DNA from: CADCVT01 sp035940955
Lineage (GTDB): Bacteria; Actinomycetota; Thermoleophilia; Solirubrobacterales; Solirubrobacteraceae
Length of the DNA stretch: 37,360 nt
Direction of reading: 5' to 3'
Assembly: GCA_035940955.1 (NCBI GenBank)
Contig: DASZEJ010000073.1
Coordinates: forward strand, 1-37,360
A model generated the notes under the pieces. The model was not told where the DNA came from and searched no databases. It saw nothing but the letters and a program-made list of their open reading frames with translations. Position numbers and translations under genes: made by a program. Shown in pieces: positions 25,709-33,448 of this stretch. Every line of letters starts with the position of its first letter. Position 1 is the first letter of the stretch.

Positions 25709-26991
25709 GGCGACGCAGGATCGAGCTCGAACGTCTCCCCCGCGATCTCGACCTCGTCCCCCGGTTCGAACCCCTGCTCCTCCAGCGCCCGGATGACGCC
25801 CATGCGGTCGAGGCGGTGCTCGACGTGCGCGGCGGCCTCCTCGTTCTCCACGTCGAACCGCTGGAGCAGGCGCTCGACGCGCGGGCCGGTGACGCTGAAG
25901 CTGTGGTCCCCGGTGCGCTCGACGGCGAACCCGCGGTCGCCCGCGGGACGGAACGTGCGGTGCTCGGCGAGCGGCTCGACGTCGATGACGTCGCCGGCCG
26001 CGGGCGCGTCGAGCGGCACCCGGCGCAGCAGCTCGGCCTTCAGGTCGTCGAGGCCCTGACCGGTGGCCGAGCTGGTCAGCACGACGCTCTCCACGCGGTC
26101 GCGCCACCTTGCCGCCACCCGCTCGGCCTCGGCCGGGGGGACGAGATCGGCCTTCGAGAGCGCGAGGATCCGCGGCAGGCCGGCCAGGCGCTCGTCGTAC
26201 GCGGCCAGCTCGGCCTCGATCGTCGCGAAGCTCTGCTCGGGGTCGCTGCCGTCAAGCGGCGCGACGTCGAGCACGTGCACGAGCAGCCGCGTGCGCTCGA
26301 CGTGCGCGAGGAACTCGTGGCCGAGGCCGGCGCCGCCGCTGGCGCCCTCGATCAGCCCGGGGATGTCGGCGATCACGAGCTGGCGGTCCTCCGCGTCGAG
26401 CGTGCCGAGCACCGGCTCGAGCGTCGTGAACGGGTAGTCGCCCACCTTCGGCGCCGCGCGGGTCAGGCGGCCGAGCAGCGAGGACTTCCCCGCGTTGGGC
26501 AGGCCGACCAGCCCGACGTCGGCGAGCAGCTTCAGGCGCAGCTCGATCCAGCGCTCCTCCCCGGGCAGCCCGCGCTCGGAGAAGCGCGGGGCCTGCCGCG
26601 TGGCGGTGGCGAAGTGCTTGTTGCCGCGCCCGCCGAGGCCGCCGCGCGCGACGACGACCCGCTGGCCGGGGACGGTCAGGTCGTAGACGGTGCCGTCGTC
26701 GAGGCGCGCCTGCGTGCCGGGCGGGACGCGGACGACGAGGTCCTCCCCCGCGGCCCCGTGGCGGAGCGCGCCCTCGCCGTGGCGCGCGCGCTGGGCCTTC
26801 CAGTGCGCCTTGCGCTTGAAGGCCTGCAGGTCGCGCAGCGAGGCGTCGCACAGCAGCACCACGTCGCCGCCACGGCCGCCGTCGCCGCCGTCGGGGCCGC
26901 CGCGCGGGACGTGCGCCTCGCGGCGGAAGCTGAGGCAGCCGTTCCCCCCGGCGCCGCCCTGCACGAAGATGCGTGCCTTGTCGGAGAGCAC
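25705..26991 (-). CDS. obg: Obg/CgtA GTPase in ribosome biogenesis
   Basis: 428 residues from GTG 26991. Obg binds the 50S subunit and links ribosome assembly to stress. The glycine-rich N-terminal domain shows ARIFVQGGAGGNGCLSFRRE and PRGGPDGGDGGRGGDV. The G domain has GLPNAGKSSLL (G1), YPFTTLEPVLG (switch), DIPGLIEGAS (G3) and SKADL (G4). A C-terminal OCT domain follows (about 335-420). The GTG start fits the family N-terminus (LSDKARIF) and has a TACCTT box 7 nt upstream; an ATG at 27009 would add six unusual residues and overlap the divergent SDR start. The gene heads obg-proB-proA. Confidence 0.95.
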   Translation of the reverse strand: MLSDKARIFVQGGAGGNGCLSFRREAHVPRGGPDGGDGGRGGDVVLLCDASLRDLQAFKRKAHWKAQRARHGEGALRHGAAGEDLVVRVPPGTQARLDDGTVYDLTVPGQRVVVARGGLGGRGNKHFATATRQAPRFSERGLPGEERWIELRLKLLADVGLVGLPNAGKSSLLGRLTRAAPKVGDYPFTTLEPVLGTLDAEDRQLVIADIPGLIEGASGGAGLGHEFLAHVERTRLLVHVLDVAPLDGSDPEQSFATIEAELAAYDERLAGLPRILALSKADLVPPAEAERVAARWRDRVESVVLTSSATGQGLDDLKAELLRRVPLDAPAAGDVIDVEPLAEHRTFRPAGDRGFAVERTGDHSFSVTGPRVERLLQRFDVENEEAAAHVEHRLDRMGVIRALEEQGFEPGDEVEIAGETFELDPASP

Positions 26992-26998
26992 CCCACGA

Positions 26999-27004
26999 AA
27001 GGTA
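26999..27004 (-). promoter_or_regulatory. -10 box TACCTT of obg (leaderless-type)
   Basis: Minus-strand TACCTT ends exactly 7 nt before GTG 26991. It overlaps the AAAGG that precedes the SDR start on the plus strand. Confidence 0.5.
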
Positions 27005-27007
27005 TTC

Positions 27008-27697
27008 ATGTCCGATCCCGTGTTCCTGATCACCGGCGCGTCGACCGGCATCGGCGCGGCGACGGCCCGCGCGGCCGCCGCGGCCGGCTACCGCGTCGTG
27101 CTGGCGGCGCGCTCCGAGGACAAGCTGCGGTCGCTGGCCGGCGAGCTGGGCGGCGAGGAGCGGGCGCTCGTCTCGCGCTGCGACGTGACGGAGTGGGCGG
27201 ACAACGAGGCGACGGTCGCCGCGGCGCTCGGCGCCTTCGGGCGGATCGACGTGGTGTTCGCGAACGCCGGGTTCGGCGCGGCGCGCGGCTGGCTGAAGGA
27301 GTCGCCAGAGCACTGGCGCTCGATGGTGCTGACGAACGTGCTCGGCGCGGCGTACACCACGCGCGCGGCGCTGCCCGCGGTCAGGGAGGCGCGCGGGCAC
27401 GTCCTCTTCACGTCGTCGGTCGCCGGGCGCCGGGTGCTGCCGGGCTCGCTCTACTCGTGCACGAAGCACGCGGTCAGCGCCATGGCCGAGGCGCTGCGCC
27501 AGGACCTCGCCGACACCGGCGTGCGGGTGACCTCGATCGAGCCGGGCATGGTCGACACGCCGTTCTTCGAGCGCGGCGCCGGCGAGGGGGCGCTGCAGGC
27601 CGGCGACGTCGCCCGCGCGGTGATGTTCGCGGTCGGCCAGCCGCCGCACGTCGACGTCAACCAGGTGCTCGTGCGGCCGACGGCGCAGGCGACGTAG
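27008..27697 (+). CDS. short-chain dehydrogenase/reductase (SDR)
   Basis: 229 residues of classical SDR fold. The cofactor motif TGASTGIGAATARA is near residues 9-22; the acidic D in RCDVTEW suggests adenine-ring contacts. NAG is in VVFANAGFGA. The catalytic Ser lies in LFTSSVAGRR and the Tyr-x3-Lys in YSCTKHAVSA (about 150). EPGMVDTPFF follows as usual. The Arg in LAARSEDK at the end of strand 2 suggests NADP(H). Substrate not known. AAAGG ends 5 nt before ATG 27008. It lies outside the obg group, on the opposite strand. Confidence 0.88.
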   Translation: MSDPVFLITGASTGIGAATARAAAAAGYRVVLAARSEDKLRSLAGELGGEERALVSRCDVTEWADNEATVAAALGAFGRIDVVFANAGFGAARGWLKESPEHWRSMVLTNVLGAAYTTRAALPAVREARGHVLFTSSVAGRRVLPGSLYSCTKHAVSAMAEALRQDLADTGVRVTSIEPGMVDTPFFERGAGEGALQAGDVARAVMFAVGQPPHVDVNQVLVRPTAQAT

Positions 27698-27716
27698 CGC
27701 GCGCGGGCCGCGCGGC

Positions 27717-28004
27717 TCAGCGGGCGCCGCGCGCCAGCAGGTGCTTGGCGTGCGCGCGCCCGATGAGCGTCGGCGCCCAGCTGCGCGGCTCGCGCTCGCC
27801 GTGCCCGGTGACGAGCCGTCGCCGCTCGAGCCCGCGCAGCGCGAGCGTCGTGGCTCCATGACGGAGGCCACTGTGAGCGGCGACGGCGCCCGCCGATGCC
27901 TCCTCGCCGAGCCCGGGGCAGAGCGCGACGAGGGCGACCAGCGACCGTTCCTGAGCAAGCGTCAGCGGCCGCTGCGGGGGTCTGGAGAACCGGGTCATCG
28001 CCAT
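27717..28004 (-). CDS. small winged-helix DNA-binding protein (MarR-like)
   Basis: 95 residues. A helix-turn-helix-wing is visible: LTLAQERSLVALVALCPGLG, then AGAVAAHSGLRHGATTLALR (recognition helix) and LERRRLVTGHGEREPRSWAP, the wing. It is only a single domain, without the long dimer helices of full MarR proteins, so the family is tentative. ATG 28004 (or 27998) sits beside an inverted repeat with AGGTT boxes around a TATAGG -10, a layout typical of autoregulation. Convergent with the SDR gene, 19 bp apart. A longer in-frame start at 28133 would run through this promoter and is rejected. Confidence 0.65.
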   Translation of the reverse strand: MAMTRFSRPPQRPLTLAQERSLVALVALCPGLGEEASAGAVAAHSGLRHGATTLALRGLERRRLVTGHGEREPRSWAPTLIGRAHAKHLLARGAR

Positions 28005-28005
28005 C

Positions 28006-28048
28006 GTCAGGTTTGATGAGGTTCGACCTATAAAGGAGAAAACCTGAC
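28006..28048 (-). promoter_or_regulatory. promoter/operator with 9-bp inverted repeat and AGGTT boxes
   Basis: GTCAGGTTT (28006-28014) and AAACCTGAC (28040-28048) are perfect inverted arms. AGGTT occurs at 28009-28013 and again 10 bp on at 28019-28023; the inverted form occurs at 28041-28045, with GACCT at 28025-28029. Minus-strand TATAGG (28032-28027) lies inside and is the likely -10 of the winged-helix gene. The run is much richer in A+T than its surroundings. Confidence 0.6.
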
Positions 28049-28098
28049 CAAAGCCTGCGGGCACCACTGTAGCGCGCGGATCGGTCGTCCCCCCCAAC

Positions 28099-28114
28099 GG
28101 CTGGCCGGCCAGCC
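28099..28114. repeat. 16-bp perfect palindrome ggctggccggccagcc
   Basis: The two 8-bp halves are exact reverse complements with no spacer. It lies in the 271-bp gap 28005-28275 between the winged-helix gene and the divergent small secreted protein gene. It could be an operator; chance is possible in GC-rich DNA. Confidence 0.55.
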
Positions 28115-28234
28115 AGCGGTGGTTGCGAACCAACGTCGGCGCCGCCGCCCCCTCCCCGCGCTCCGCGTAACCCGCCGTGCGAGCTCAGCCGCGACGATCG
28201 GATGAGATTTCCACACCATTCTGTTGCACTCATG

Positions 28235-28240
28235 TAAGGT
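28235..28240 (+). promoter_or_regulatory. possible -10 box TAAGGT of the small secreted protein gene
   Basis: TAAGGT with a preceding TG (extended -10) lies 35 bp before ATG 28276. The leader between contains AGGAGGGGAGA just before the ATG. No good -35 is seen at 16-18 bp. Confidence 0.4.
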
Positions 28241-28275
28241 CGCCACTCAGCCCAAACCCACAGGAGGGGAGAGAC

Positions 28276-28611
28276 ATGAGGTCGAGGAACCTCGGGCTTG
28301 CGGCGATCGCCAGCGCGGCGTTGGCGACAGCGATCGCGTGGCCGGCACTGGCCCACGAGTCGTCCGTCTTCCACGGAAACGACTACGCGCACGTCTACAA
28401 CTCGCACGCCACGATCGAGGCGTGTGACATGGAGGGCGACGGCAACGGCGTCCGCGCCCACTGGCGGGACTCCACCGGCAACATCACCGCCGGCGGCTGG
28501 GACACCAACGGCAACGACCCGGGCTGCGCGACGAATCCGCTTCCGAGCAGCGCCGTCGAGTTCCGCATCTGCGAGAACAACGTCGGCTGCAGCGCCTGGA
28601 ACCCGAAGTAG
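28276..28611 (+). CDS. small secreted protein of unknown function
   Basis: 111 residues. A Sec signal peptide is clear (RSRNLGLAAIASAALATAIA, cleavage likely after PALA near 26). The mature part of about 85 residues is polar and rich in Gly, Asn, Asp and His with four cysteines (EACDM, PGCAT, RICEN, VGCSA), which suggests two disulfides. Family not recognised; short secreted proteins of this style occur in Streptomyces and relatives. The start is fixed by AGGAGGGGAGA 4 nt before the ATG. It is convergent with the small membrane protein gene, 12 bp apart. Confidence 0.8.
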   Translation: MRSRNLGLAAIASAALATAIAWPALAHESSVFHGNDYAHVYNSHATIEACDMEGDGNGVRAHWRDSTGNITAGGWDTNGNDPGCATNPLPSSAVEFRICENNVGCSAWNPK

Positions 28612-28623
28612 CCGCGCGCGCCC

Positions 28624-29010
28624 CTACGACGCCGAGCCGCGCGCCGCCGCGGCGCGCGAGAGCGCCAGGCCGGCGACCGCGGCTCCCCCGGCCAGCGCGA
28701 TCCCGAACGCGCCGCGGGCCGGCGGCAGGTCGTCGCGCACGGCGAGCGCGCTGGCGCAGTCGACCGCGTCGCAGGCGGCGGTGGCGGCGAGCCAGCGGGG
28801 CGCGACCTCGGGATGGTCGACGGTGTGGAGGACCATGGCGCCCAGCAGCACGTCGCGGGCGCCCAGCGCGCGGGCGAACACGGTCGTGCCGGGGCGGCGG
28901 GCGTCGGCGCCGATCCACAGCGCGCCCGCGGTGCGCGGTGCGACGGCGCACGCGGCGCCGATCGCGATGCGGCCGAGCGCGAGGGCGCGGGCGGCGTCGC
29001 GCGGGCGCAC
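28624..29010 (-). CDS. small membrane protein of unknown function
   Basis: 128 residues with about three or four hydrophobic Ala/Gly-rich segments (ALALGRIAIGAACAVAP, ALGARDVLLGAMVLHTV, GAFGIALAGGAAVAGLAL). Between them lie TVFARALGARD and VDCASAL, similar in layout to small DUF4267-like membrane proteins, but the match is by eye only. GTG 29010 lies 4 bp after the rpmA stop, so it is read with rplU-rpmA and is probably coupled. Function not known. Confidence 0.7.
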   Translation of the reverse strand: MRPRDAARALALGRIAIGAACAVAPRTAGALWIGADARRPGTTVFARALGARDVLLGAMVLHTVDHPEVAPRWLAATAACDAVDCASALAVRDDLPPARGAFGIALAGGAAVAGLALSRAAAARGSAS

Positions 29011-29014
29011 GGCG

Positions 29015-29302
29015 CTACTCGGCGGCGCTCGTCAGCTCGGCCGTGGAGGGGTCGGCCGGCAGCACGGAGACGACGCGGCCGCGGCGGCCGGTCGTGAACG
29101 TCACGACGCCCGCGGCGCGAGCGTACAGGGTGTCGTCGCGGCCCATGCCGACGCCGTCGCCCGCCTTGAAGCGCGAGCCGCGCTGGCGCACGATGATCTC
29201 GCCGCCGGTGACGACCTCGCCGGCGAAGACCTTCACGCCGAGGCGCTTGGCCTGGGAGTCGCGGCCGTTGCGGCTGGAGCCGAGGCCCTTCTTATGAGCC
29301 AT
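29015..29302 (-). CDS. rpmA: 50S ribosomal protein L27
   Basis: 95 residues. The N-terminus AHKKGLGSSRNGRDSQAKRL is the conserved L27 tail that reaches the peptidyl-transferase centre. GGEIIVRQRGSRFKAGDGV and GMGRDDTLYA follow. There is no N-terminal extension needing cleavage, unlike in Firmicutes. Start ATG 29302 lies inside the end of rplU (11-nt overlap). Confidence 0.97.
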   Translation of the reverse strand: MAHKKGLGSSRNGRDSQAKRLGVKVFAGEVVTGGEIIVRQRGSRFKAGDGVGMGRDDTLYARAAGVVTFTTGRRGRVVSVLPADPSTAELTSAAE

Positions 29303-29606
29303 TCGACACCTCCGTGACCTCGATGCGGGTCAGCTCCTGACGGTGGCCCGTCGTGCGCTTGTAGCCGCGCTTCGGCTTGAACTTGAAGACGCGGATCTTC
29401 GGCCCGCGCTCGTGCCCGACGACGCGGGCGCGGACGCTCACCTTGCCCAGCCCGTCGCGGTCGAAGACGGTGTCGGACGAGCGGAACAGCACCGGCTCGA
29501 GGTCGACGGTGTCGCCCTCGTCCGCGCGCAGGCGCTCGACGAGGAGCTGCTGCCCCTCCTCGACGCGGTACTGCTTCCCGCCGGTCTTGACGATCGCGTA
29601 GGCCAT
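29292..29606 (-). CDS. rplU: 50S ribosomal protein L21
   Basis: 104 residues of normal length. AYAIVKTGGKQYRVEEGQ at the N-terminus and RGYKRTTGHRQELTRIEV at the C-terminus are family signatures. It binds 23S rRNA domain VI. ATG 29606 lies 34 bp after the hydrolase stop, with a hairpin between (29618-29638). The order rplU-rpmA is conserved. Confidence 0.97.
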   Translation of the reverse strand: MAYAIVKTGGKQYRVEEGQQLLVERLRADEGDTVDLEPVLFRSSDTVFDRDGLGKVSVRARVVGHERGPKIRVFKFKPKRGYKRTTGHRQELTRIEVTEVSNGS

Positions 29607-29617
29607 TGCAGAGGAAA

Positions 29618-29638
29618 CGGCGCCGGACGGCGGCGCCG
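29618..29638 (-). other. hairpin between hydrolase stop and rplU start
   Basis: CGGCGCC (29618-29624) and GGCGCCG (29632-29638) form a 7-bp stem with a 7-nt loop, followed on the minus strand by TTTCC and then the rplU ATG. It may be a weak terminator for rng-hydrolase or an L21 leader structure. Confidence 0.45.
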
Positions 29639-29640
29639 AG

Positions 29641-30438
29641 TCAGGCAGTGTAGCGAGCGGCCCAGCTCCGGATCGCCGCGACGACCTCCTCCGGCGCCTC
29701 CTCCTGGATGTAGTGCCCGACGCCCTCCAGGATCACCGTCTCGTGGTCGCCGAACAGCGACTCCCAACGCTCGCGCTCCGGCGCCCGGAACGCGACGTCG
29801 CCGTCCGGCCACAGGATCAGCGCCGGGCGGTCGGTCAGCCGCGAGAGGCCGTGCTCCACCTCGCGCAGGAAGTCGCGCGAGCCGATGATCTCGCGCGGGA
29901 ACACCCACGTCGGGATCCTCGACTCCTTCGTCGGGAAGGCGCGCGCGTACGGCTCGACGTCGAACGGGCGGCGCTGCGAGGAGCGCATGACCCGCGTCGC
30001 GAACAGGTTGCGGTGGAGGATCAGCCGCTTGCCGACCGGCCCGCCCAGCAGCGCCGAGAACAGCCGGGTGGCGAGGTCGGTCTTCGGCCACGCCCAGGTG
30101 TTGCCGATCACGAAGCGGCTGAACCGGTCCGGGTGCCGGCCGGCGACCGCGAAGCCGATCGGCCCGCCCCAGTCCTGCACCATCATCGTCACGTCGCGCA
30201 GGTCGAGCTCGAGGACCAGGCGCTCGACGACGCCGGCGTGCTCGGCCGGCGTGAAGCCGTAGCCGGGCGGCGCCACCGACCGCCCGAACCCCGGGTAGTC
30301 CGGCGCGACGCAGCGGAAGCGGTCGCTCAGGCCGGCGATGACGTGCCGGTACAGGAACGAGGAGGTGGGGTTGCCGTGGAGGAGGAGCAGCGGCGGGCCG
30401 CTGCCCCGGTCCTCGCAGTGCAGCCCCTCGACGCTCAC
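29641..30438 (-). CDS. haloalkane-dehalogenase-like alpha/beta hydrolase
   Basis: 265 residues. HGNPTSSFLYRHVI (oxyanion and halide-binding Asn23) and VQDWGGPIGFA (Asp89 nucleophile, Trp90) match haloalkane dehalogenases, which replace a halogen by OH without cofactor. His242 in GVGHYIQEEAP is the base; an Asp near 212-214 in LILWPDGDVAF is the likely acid. The cap region has AWPKTDLATRLFSALLGG. An epoxide hydrolase is possible, but the QDWGG and HGNPTSS pair favours dehalogenase. GTG 30438 overlaps the rng TGA by 4 bp (GTGA), so it is tied to the rod/rng transcript. Confidence 0.85.
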   Translation of the reverse strand: MSVEGLHCEDRGSGPPLLLLHGNPTSSFLYRHVIAGLSDRFRCVAPDYPGFGRSVAPPGYGFTPAEHAGVVERLVLELDLRDVTMMVQDWGGPIGFAVAGRHPDRFSRFVIGNTWAWPKTDLATRLFSALLGGPVGKRLILHRNLFATRVMRSSQRRPFDVEPYARAFPTKESRIPTWVFPREIIGSRDFLREVEHGLSRLTDRPALILWPDGDVAFRAPERERWESLFGDHETVILEGVGHYIQEEAPEEVVAAIRSWAARYTA

Positions 30439-32279
30439 TCCGAAGGCGTCCCCGCCGCCTTGCGCCGCCGCCCGCCGCGCCGCCCGCGACGCCGCTTCGG
30501 GCCGTCGCCGTCGTCCTCGTCGCCCGCCGCGGCGACCTCCACCGGCTCGCCGTCCTCGCCGAGCAGCACCGCCGTGGCCGACGTCCGCCCGACCTCGGTC
30601 AGCCGCACGAGCCGCTTGGAGCCGACGAGCGGCCCGGCGCCGACGACCGAGATGACGTAGCCGTCGATCTTCGCCACCGCGTCGTCCACGTTGTACATGT
30701 GCGGCTCGACGATCTCGACGAGCACCTCGTCGCCGTCGCGCCACGGGATCGCCTTCTCCGCGACCTCCTCGCGCGAGCCCTCGAAGACCACCTCGAAGTG
30801 GTCGAGCGGCAGCCCCTCGGACCCGGTGAAGTGGAAGAACCGGCCGGTCTCCTCCTCCAGCGCGTGCAGCACGCGCGCGCCGTCGCCGGTGAACTGCGCG
30901 CTGACGCGCGGGTTCATCTGCACGAGCAGCGCCTCCGCGTCGGCCGCCGAGTGCCGGGCGATGTCGCGCAGCCGGCGCTCGAACTCGATCGCGATCGTCT
31001 CCTCGGACTTGATCACGCCCTCGCCCTCGCACGTCGGGCACGGGCGGGACATGATCTCGCGCACGCCCTCGGTCACGTTCTGGCGCGTCATCTCGACCAG
31101 GCCGAGCTTCGAGATCTCGGCCGTGAACGTCTTGGTCCGGTCCTCCTCGAGCGACTTGCGCAGCGTCTTGAGCACCGCGTCGCGGTTGCGCGCCCGCGCC
31201 ATGTCGATGAAGTCGATGACGATGATGCCGCCGATGTCGCGCAGGCGCAGCTCGTTGACGACCGCCTCGGCCGCCTCCAGGTTCGTCTTGAGGATCGTGT
31301 CCTCCAGGCGGGCGTTCTTGCCCTTGCCGGTGAACGAGCCGGAGTTCACGTCGATGACGGTCAGCGCCTCGGCGTAGTCGATCATCAGGTAGCCGCCGCT
31401 CGGCAGGTCGACGCGCCGCGAGAGCAGGCCCTCGATCACCTCGTCGACTCCGAACTGCTCGAACAGCGGCTTGTCGGCGTCCTCGTACAGCTCGATGCGC
31501 TCGACCAGCTCGGGGCCGGTGCGGGTGAAGAACGAGCTCAGGCGCTGGTGCTGCTTGGCGTCGTCGACGATCGCCTTCTCGAAGTCGGCCGAGAAGATGT
31601 CGCGCACGACGCGCACCGACAGGTCGGCCTCCTGGAAGACCATCGCCGGCGCCTTGGCCTCCTCCACGCGCTTCTCGAGGACCTCGTAGAGCTTGTGCAG
31701 GTAGAGCAGCTCGCGCTCGAAGTCCGCGCGCTTGGCCCCGTGCGCGGCGGTGCGCACGATCGCGCCGCCGCCGCCGAGGTCGAGGTTCTTGACCTCCTTG
31801 CGCAGCCGCTCGCGCTCCTTGTCGTCGAGGCGCTTGGAGACGCCGACGCCCTCGCCGGTGGGGGCGTACACCATGTAGCGCCCGGCGATGGTCAGCTCCA
31901 TCGAGAGCCGGGCGCCCTTGGTCTTCAGCGGGTCCTTGACCACCTGGACGACGATCTCCTGGCCCGGCTGGAGGAGGTCGGTGATCTTCTTGCCGCCCTC
32001 CTTGCCGCGACCGCGCCGCGGGGTCTCGACCCCCGGCAGGACGATCTCGTCCACGTGGAGGAACCCGTTCTTGTCGAGCCCGATGTCGACGAAGGCCGCT
32101 TCGAGCCCCGGGAGCACGTTGTCGACGACGCCCTTGTAGACGTTGCCGACGATCGACCGCTGGCCGCGGCGCTCCAGGTACAGCTCGGCGACACGCCACT
32201 TGCGGGCGCCCTTCGCCTTCTCGAGCAGCGCGACGCGCGTCTCACCGCGGTCGACGCTCACGAGGACTTGCTTCTTCAC
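30435..32279 (-). CDS. rng: ribonuclease E/G family endoribonuclease
   Basis: 614 residues. RNase G/E processes 16S rRNA and starts mRNA decay. An S1-like RNA-binding domain is split as usual (NVYKGVVDNVLPGLEAAFVD, about 48-67). The catalytic Mg site is in LTVIDVNSGSFTG (about 306) and IVIDFIDMARARNR. CPTCEGEG (about 415) is the Zn-link that holds dimers together. The C-terminal tail is short and very basic (PKRRRGRRGGRRRK), without the long RNase E scaffold, so rng is preferred to rne. GTG 32279 overlaps the rodA TGA (GTGA). Confidence 0.93.
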   Translation of the reverse strand: MKKQVLVSVDRGETRVALLEKAKGARKWRVAELYLERRGQRSIVGNVYKGVVDNVLPGLEAAFVDIGLDKNGFLHVDEIVLPGVETPRRGRGKEGGKKITDLLQPGQEIVVQVVKDPLKTKGARLSMELTIAGRYMVYAPTGEGVGVSKRLDDKERERLRKEVKNLDLGGGGAIVRTAAHGAKRADFERELLYLHKLYEVLEKRVEEAKAPAMVFQEADLSVRVVRDIFSADFEKAIVDDAKQHQRLSSFFTRTGPELVERIELYEDADKPLFEQFGVDEVIEGLLSRRVDLPSGGYLMIDYAEALTVIDVNSGSFTGKGKNARLEDTILKTNLEAAEAVVNELRLRDIGGIIVIDFIDMARARNRDAVLKTLRKSLEEDRTKTFTAEISKLGLVEMTRQNVTEGVREIMSRPCPTCEGEGVIKSEETIAIEFERRLRDIARHSAADAEALLVQMNPRVSAQFTGDGARVLHALEEETGRFFHFTGSEGLPLDHFEVVFEGSREEVAEKAIPWRDGDEVLVEIVEPHMYNVDDAVAKIDGYVISVVGAGPLVGSKRLVRLTEVGRTSATAVLLGEDGEPVEVAAAGDEDDGDGPKRRRGRRGGRRRKAAGTPSE

Positions 32280-33448
32280 GTACGTATCCCTTTTCGTGAC
32301 GCCCGTGCTTGGACGTGGATCGATTGGAGGAGCCCGACGGCGAGCAGCGTCGTCAGCACCGACGAGCCGCCGTAGCTCAGGAGGGGGAGCGGGATGCCCG
32401 TGATGGGCATGATCCCGACGTTCATCCCGACGTTGACGAAGACCTGGAACAGGATCATCGCGACGATGCCGCCGGCGATCACCGCCCCGTAGAGGTTCTT
32501 GGCCAGCGTGAGGATGCGCAGGGCGCGCCATATGAGCAGCGCGTAGAGCGAGAGCACGAGCGCCGCGCCGATGAACCCCCATCGCTCGCCGACGACGGCG
32601 AAGATGAAGTCCGTGTGCTCCTCGGGGAGGAACTTCAGCGTGGTCTGCGTCGCCTCCTCGCCGCGACCGGTCCGCTCCCCGGACCCGATCGCGATCACCG
32701 ACTGCTTCTGCTGGTAGCCGGCGTCGCCCGGGTCGTCGCTCGGGTGCAGGAACGACGTCAGGCGATCTGCCTGGTAGTCGTGCAGCACCTCGACGCCGAG
32801 CTTGGGCGCGCCGACGAGCGCGATGGCGATCGCCGCCGCGCTGAGCGCGAACAGGCCGGCGAAGTGCCGCCACGACGTGCCGGCGCAGAACAGCGCCGCC
32901 AGCGCGATGACGACGTACACCAGCGCCGACCCCAGGTCGGGCTGGATCATCACGAGCGCGGTCGGGAACAGCGCCATCAGCATCGCCCGCGCGGTGGTGT
33001 CGCGCTCGTTCAGCCGGCGCGACCGGTCGACCAGGAACGCGGCGAGGGCCAGGCACAGCAGCACCTTGCCGAGCTCGGAGGTCTGCAGCTCGACGGGGCC
33101 GGCGTCGATCGCCCGCCGGGACCCGCGCGTCACGCCCCCGAGCGCGATCACCGCGAGGATGAGCGCGACCATCAGGCCGTAGACGCCGTACTTCAGCTCG
33201 CGCAGCCGCGAGTAGTCGACCTGGCTGACCAGCAGCGCGACGGCGAGGCCGATCCCGAAGAACGCGCCCTGCCGGGAGGCGAGGGTCGCCTCCGTCGTGG
33301 CGTCGATCGCGACCAGCGAGCAGGCGCCCAGGCCGAGCACCGCGAGCAGCAGGATCGGGTCGAGCCGCAGCAGGCCGGGCGGCGCGATGCGCGGGCCGGA
33401 GCGGCTCAGCCGCTCGGCCCCCGGGTCGACGATCGGCGAGCCCGCCAT
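32276..33448 (-). CDS. rodA: rod-shape SEDS glycosyltransferase RodA
   Basis: 390 residues with about 10 membrane segments. RodA polymerises lipid II together with PBP2. The catalytic Asp is in MIQPDLGSALVYV. EEHTDFIFAVVGERWGFIGA and ITGIPLPLLSYGGSS are highly conserved SEDS blocks. ATG 33448 overlaps the mrdA TGA by one base (TGATG). The C-terminus ends SRKGIRT. Confidence 0.95.
   Translation of the reverse strand: MAGSPIVDPGAERLSRSGPRIAPPGLLRLDPILLLAVLGLGACSLVAIDATTEATLASRQGAFFGIGLAVALLVSQVDYSRLRELKYGVYGLMVALILAVIALGGVTRGSRRAIDAGPVELQTSELGKVLLCLALAAFLVDRSRRLNERDTTARAMLMALFPTALVMIQPDLGSALVYVVIALAALFCAGTSWRHFAGLFALSAAAIAIALVGAPKLGVEVLHDYQADRLTSFLHPSDDPGDAGYQQKQSVIAIGSGERTGRGEEATQTTLKFLPEEHTDFIFAVVGERWGFIGAALVLSLYALLIWRALRILTLAKNLYGAVIAGGIVAMILFQVFVNVGMNVGIMPITGIPLPLLSYGGSSVLTTLLAVGLLQSIHVQARASRKGIRT

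Noticed and set aside
28005..28133. Longer version of the winged-helix gene starting at 28133
   Set aside because: The added 43 residues run through the AGGTT repeats and -10 box and do not resemble a protein domain.
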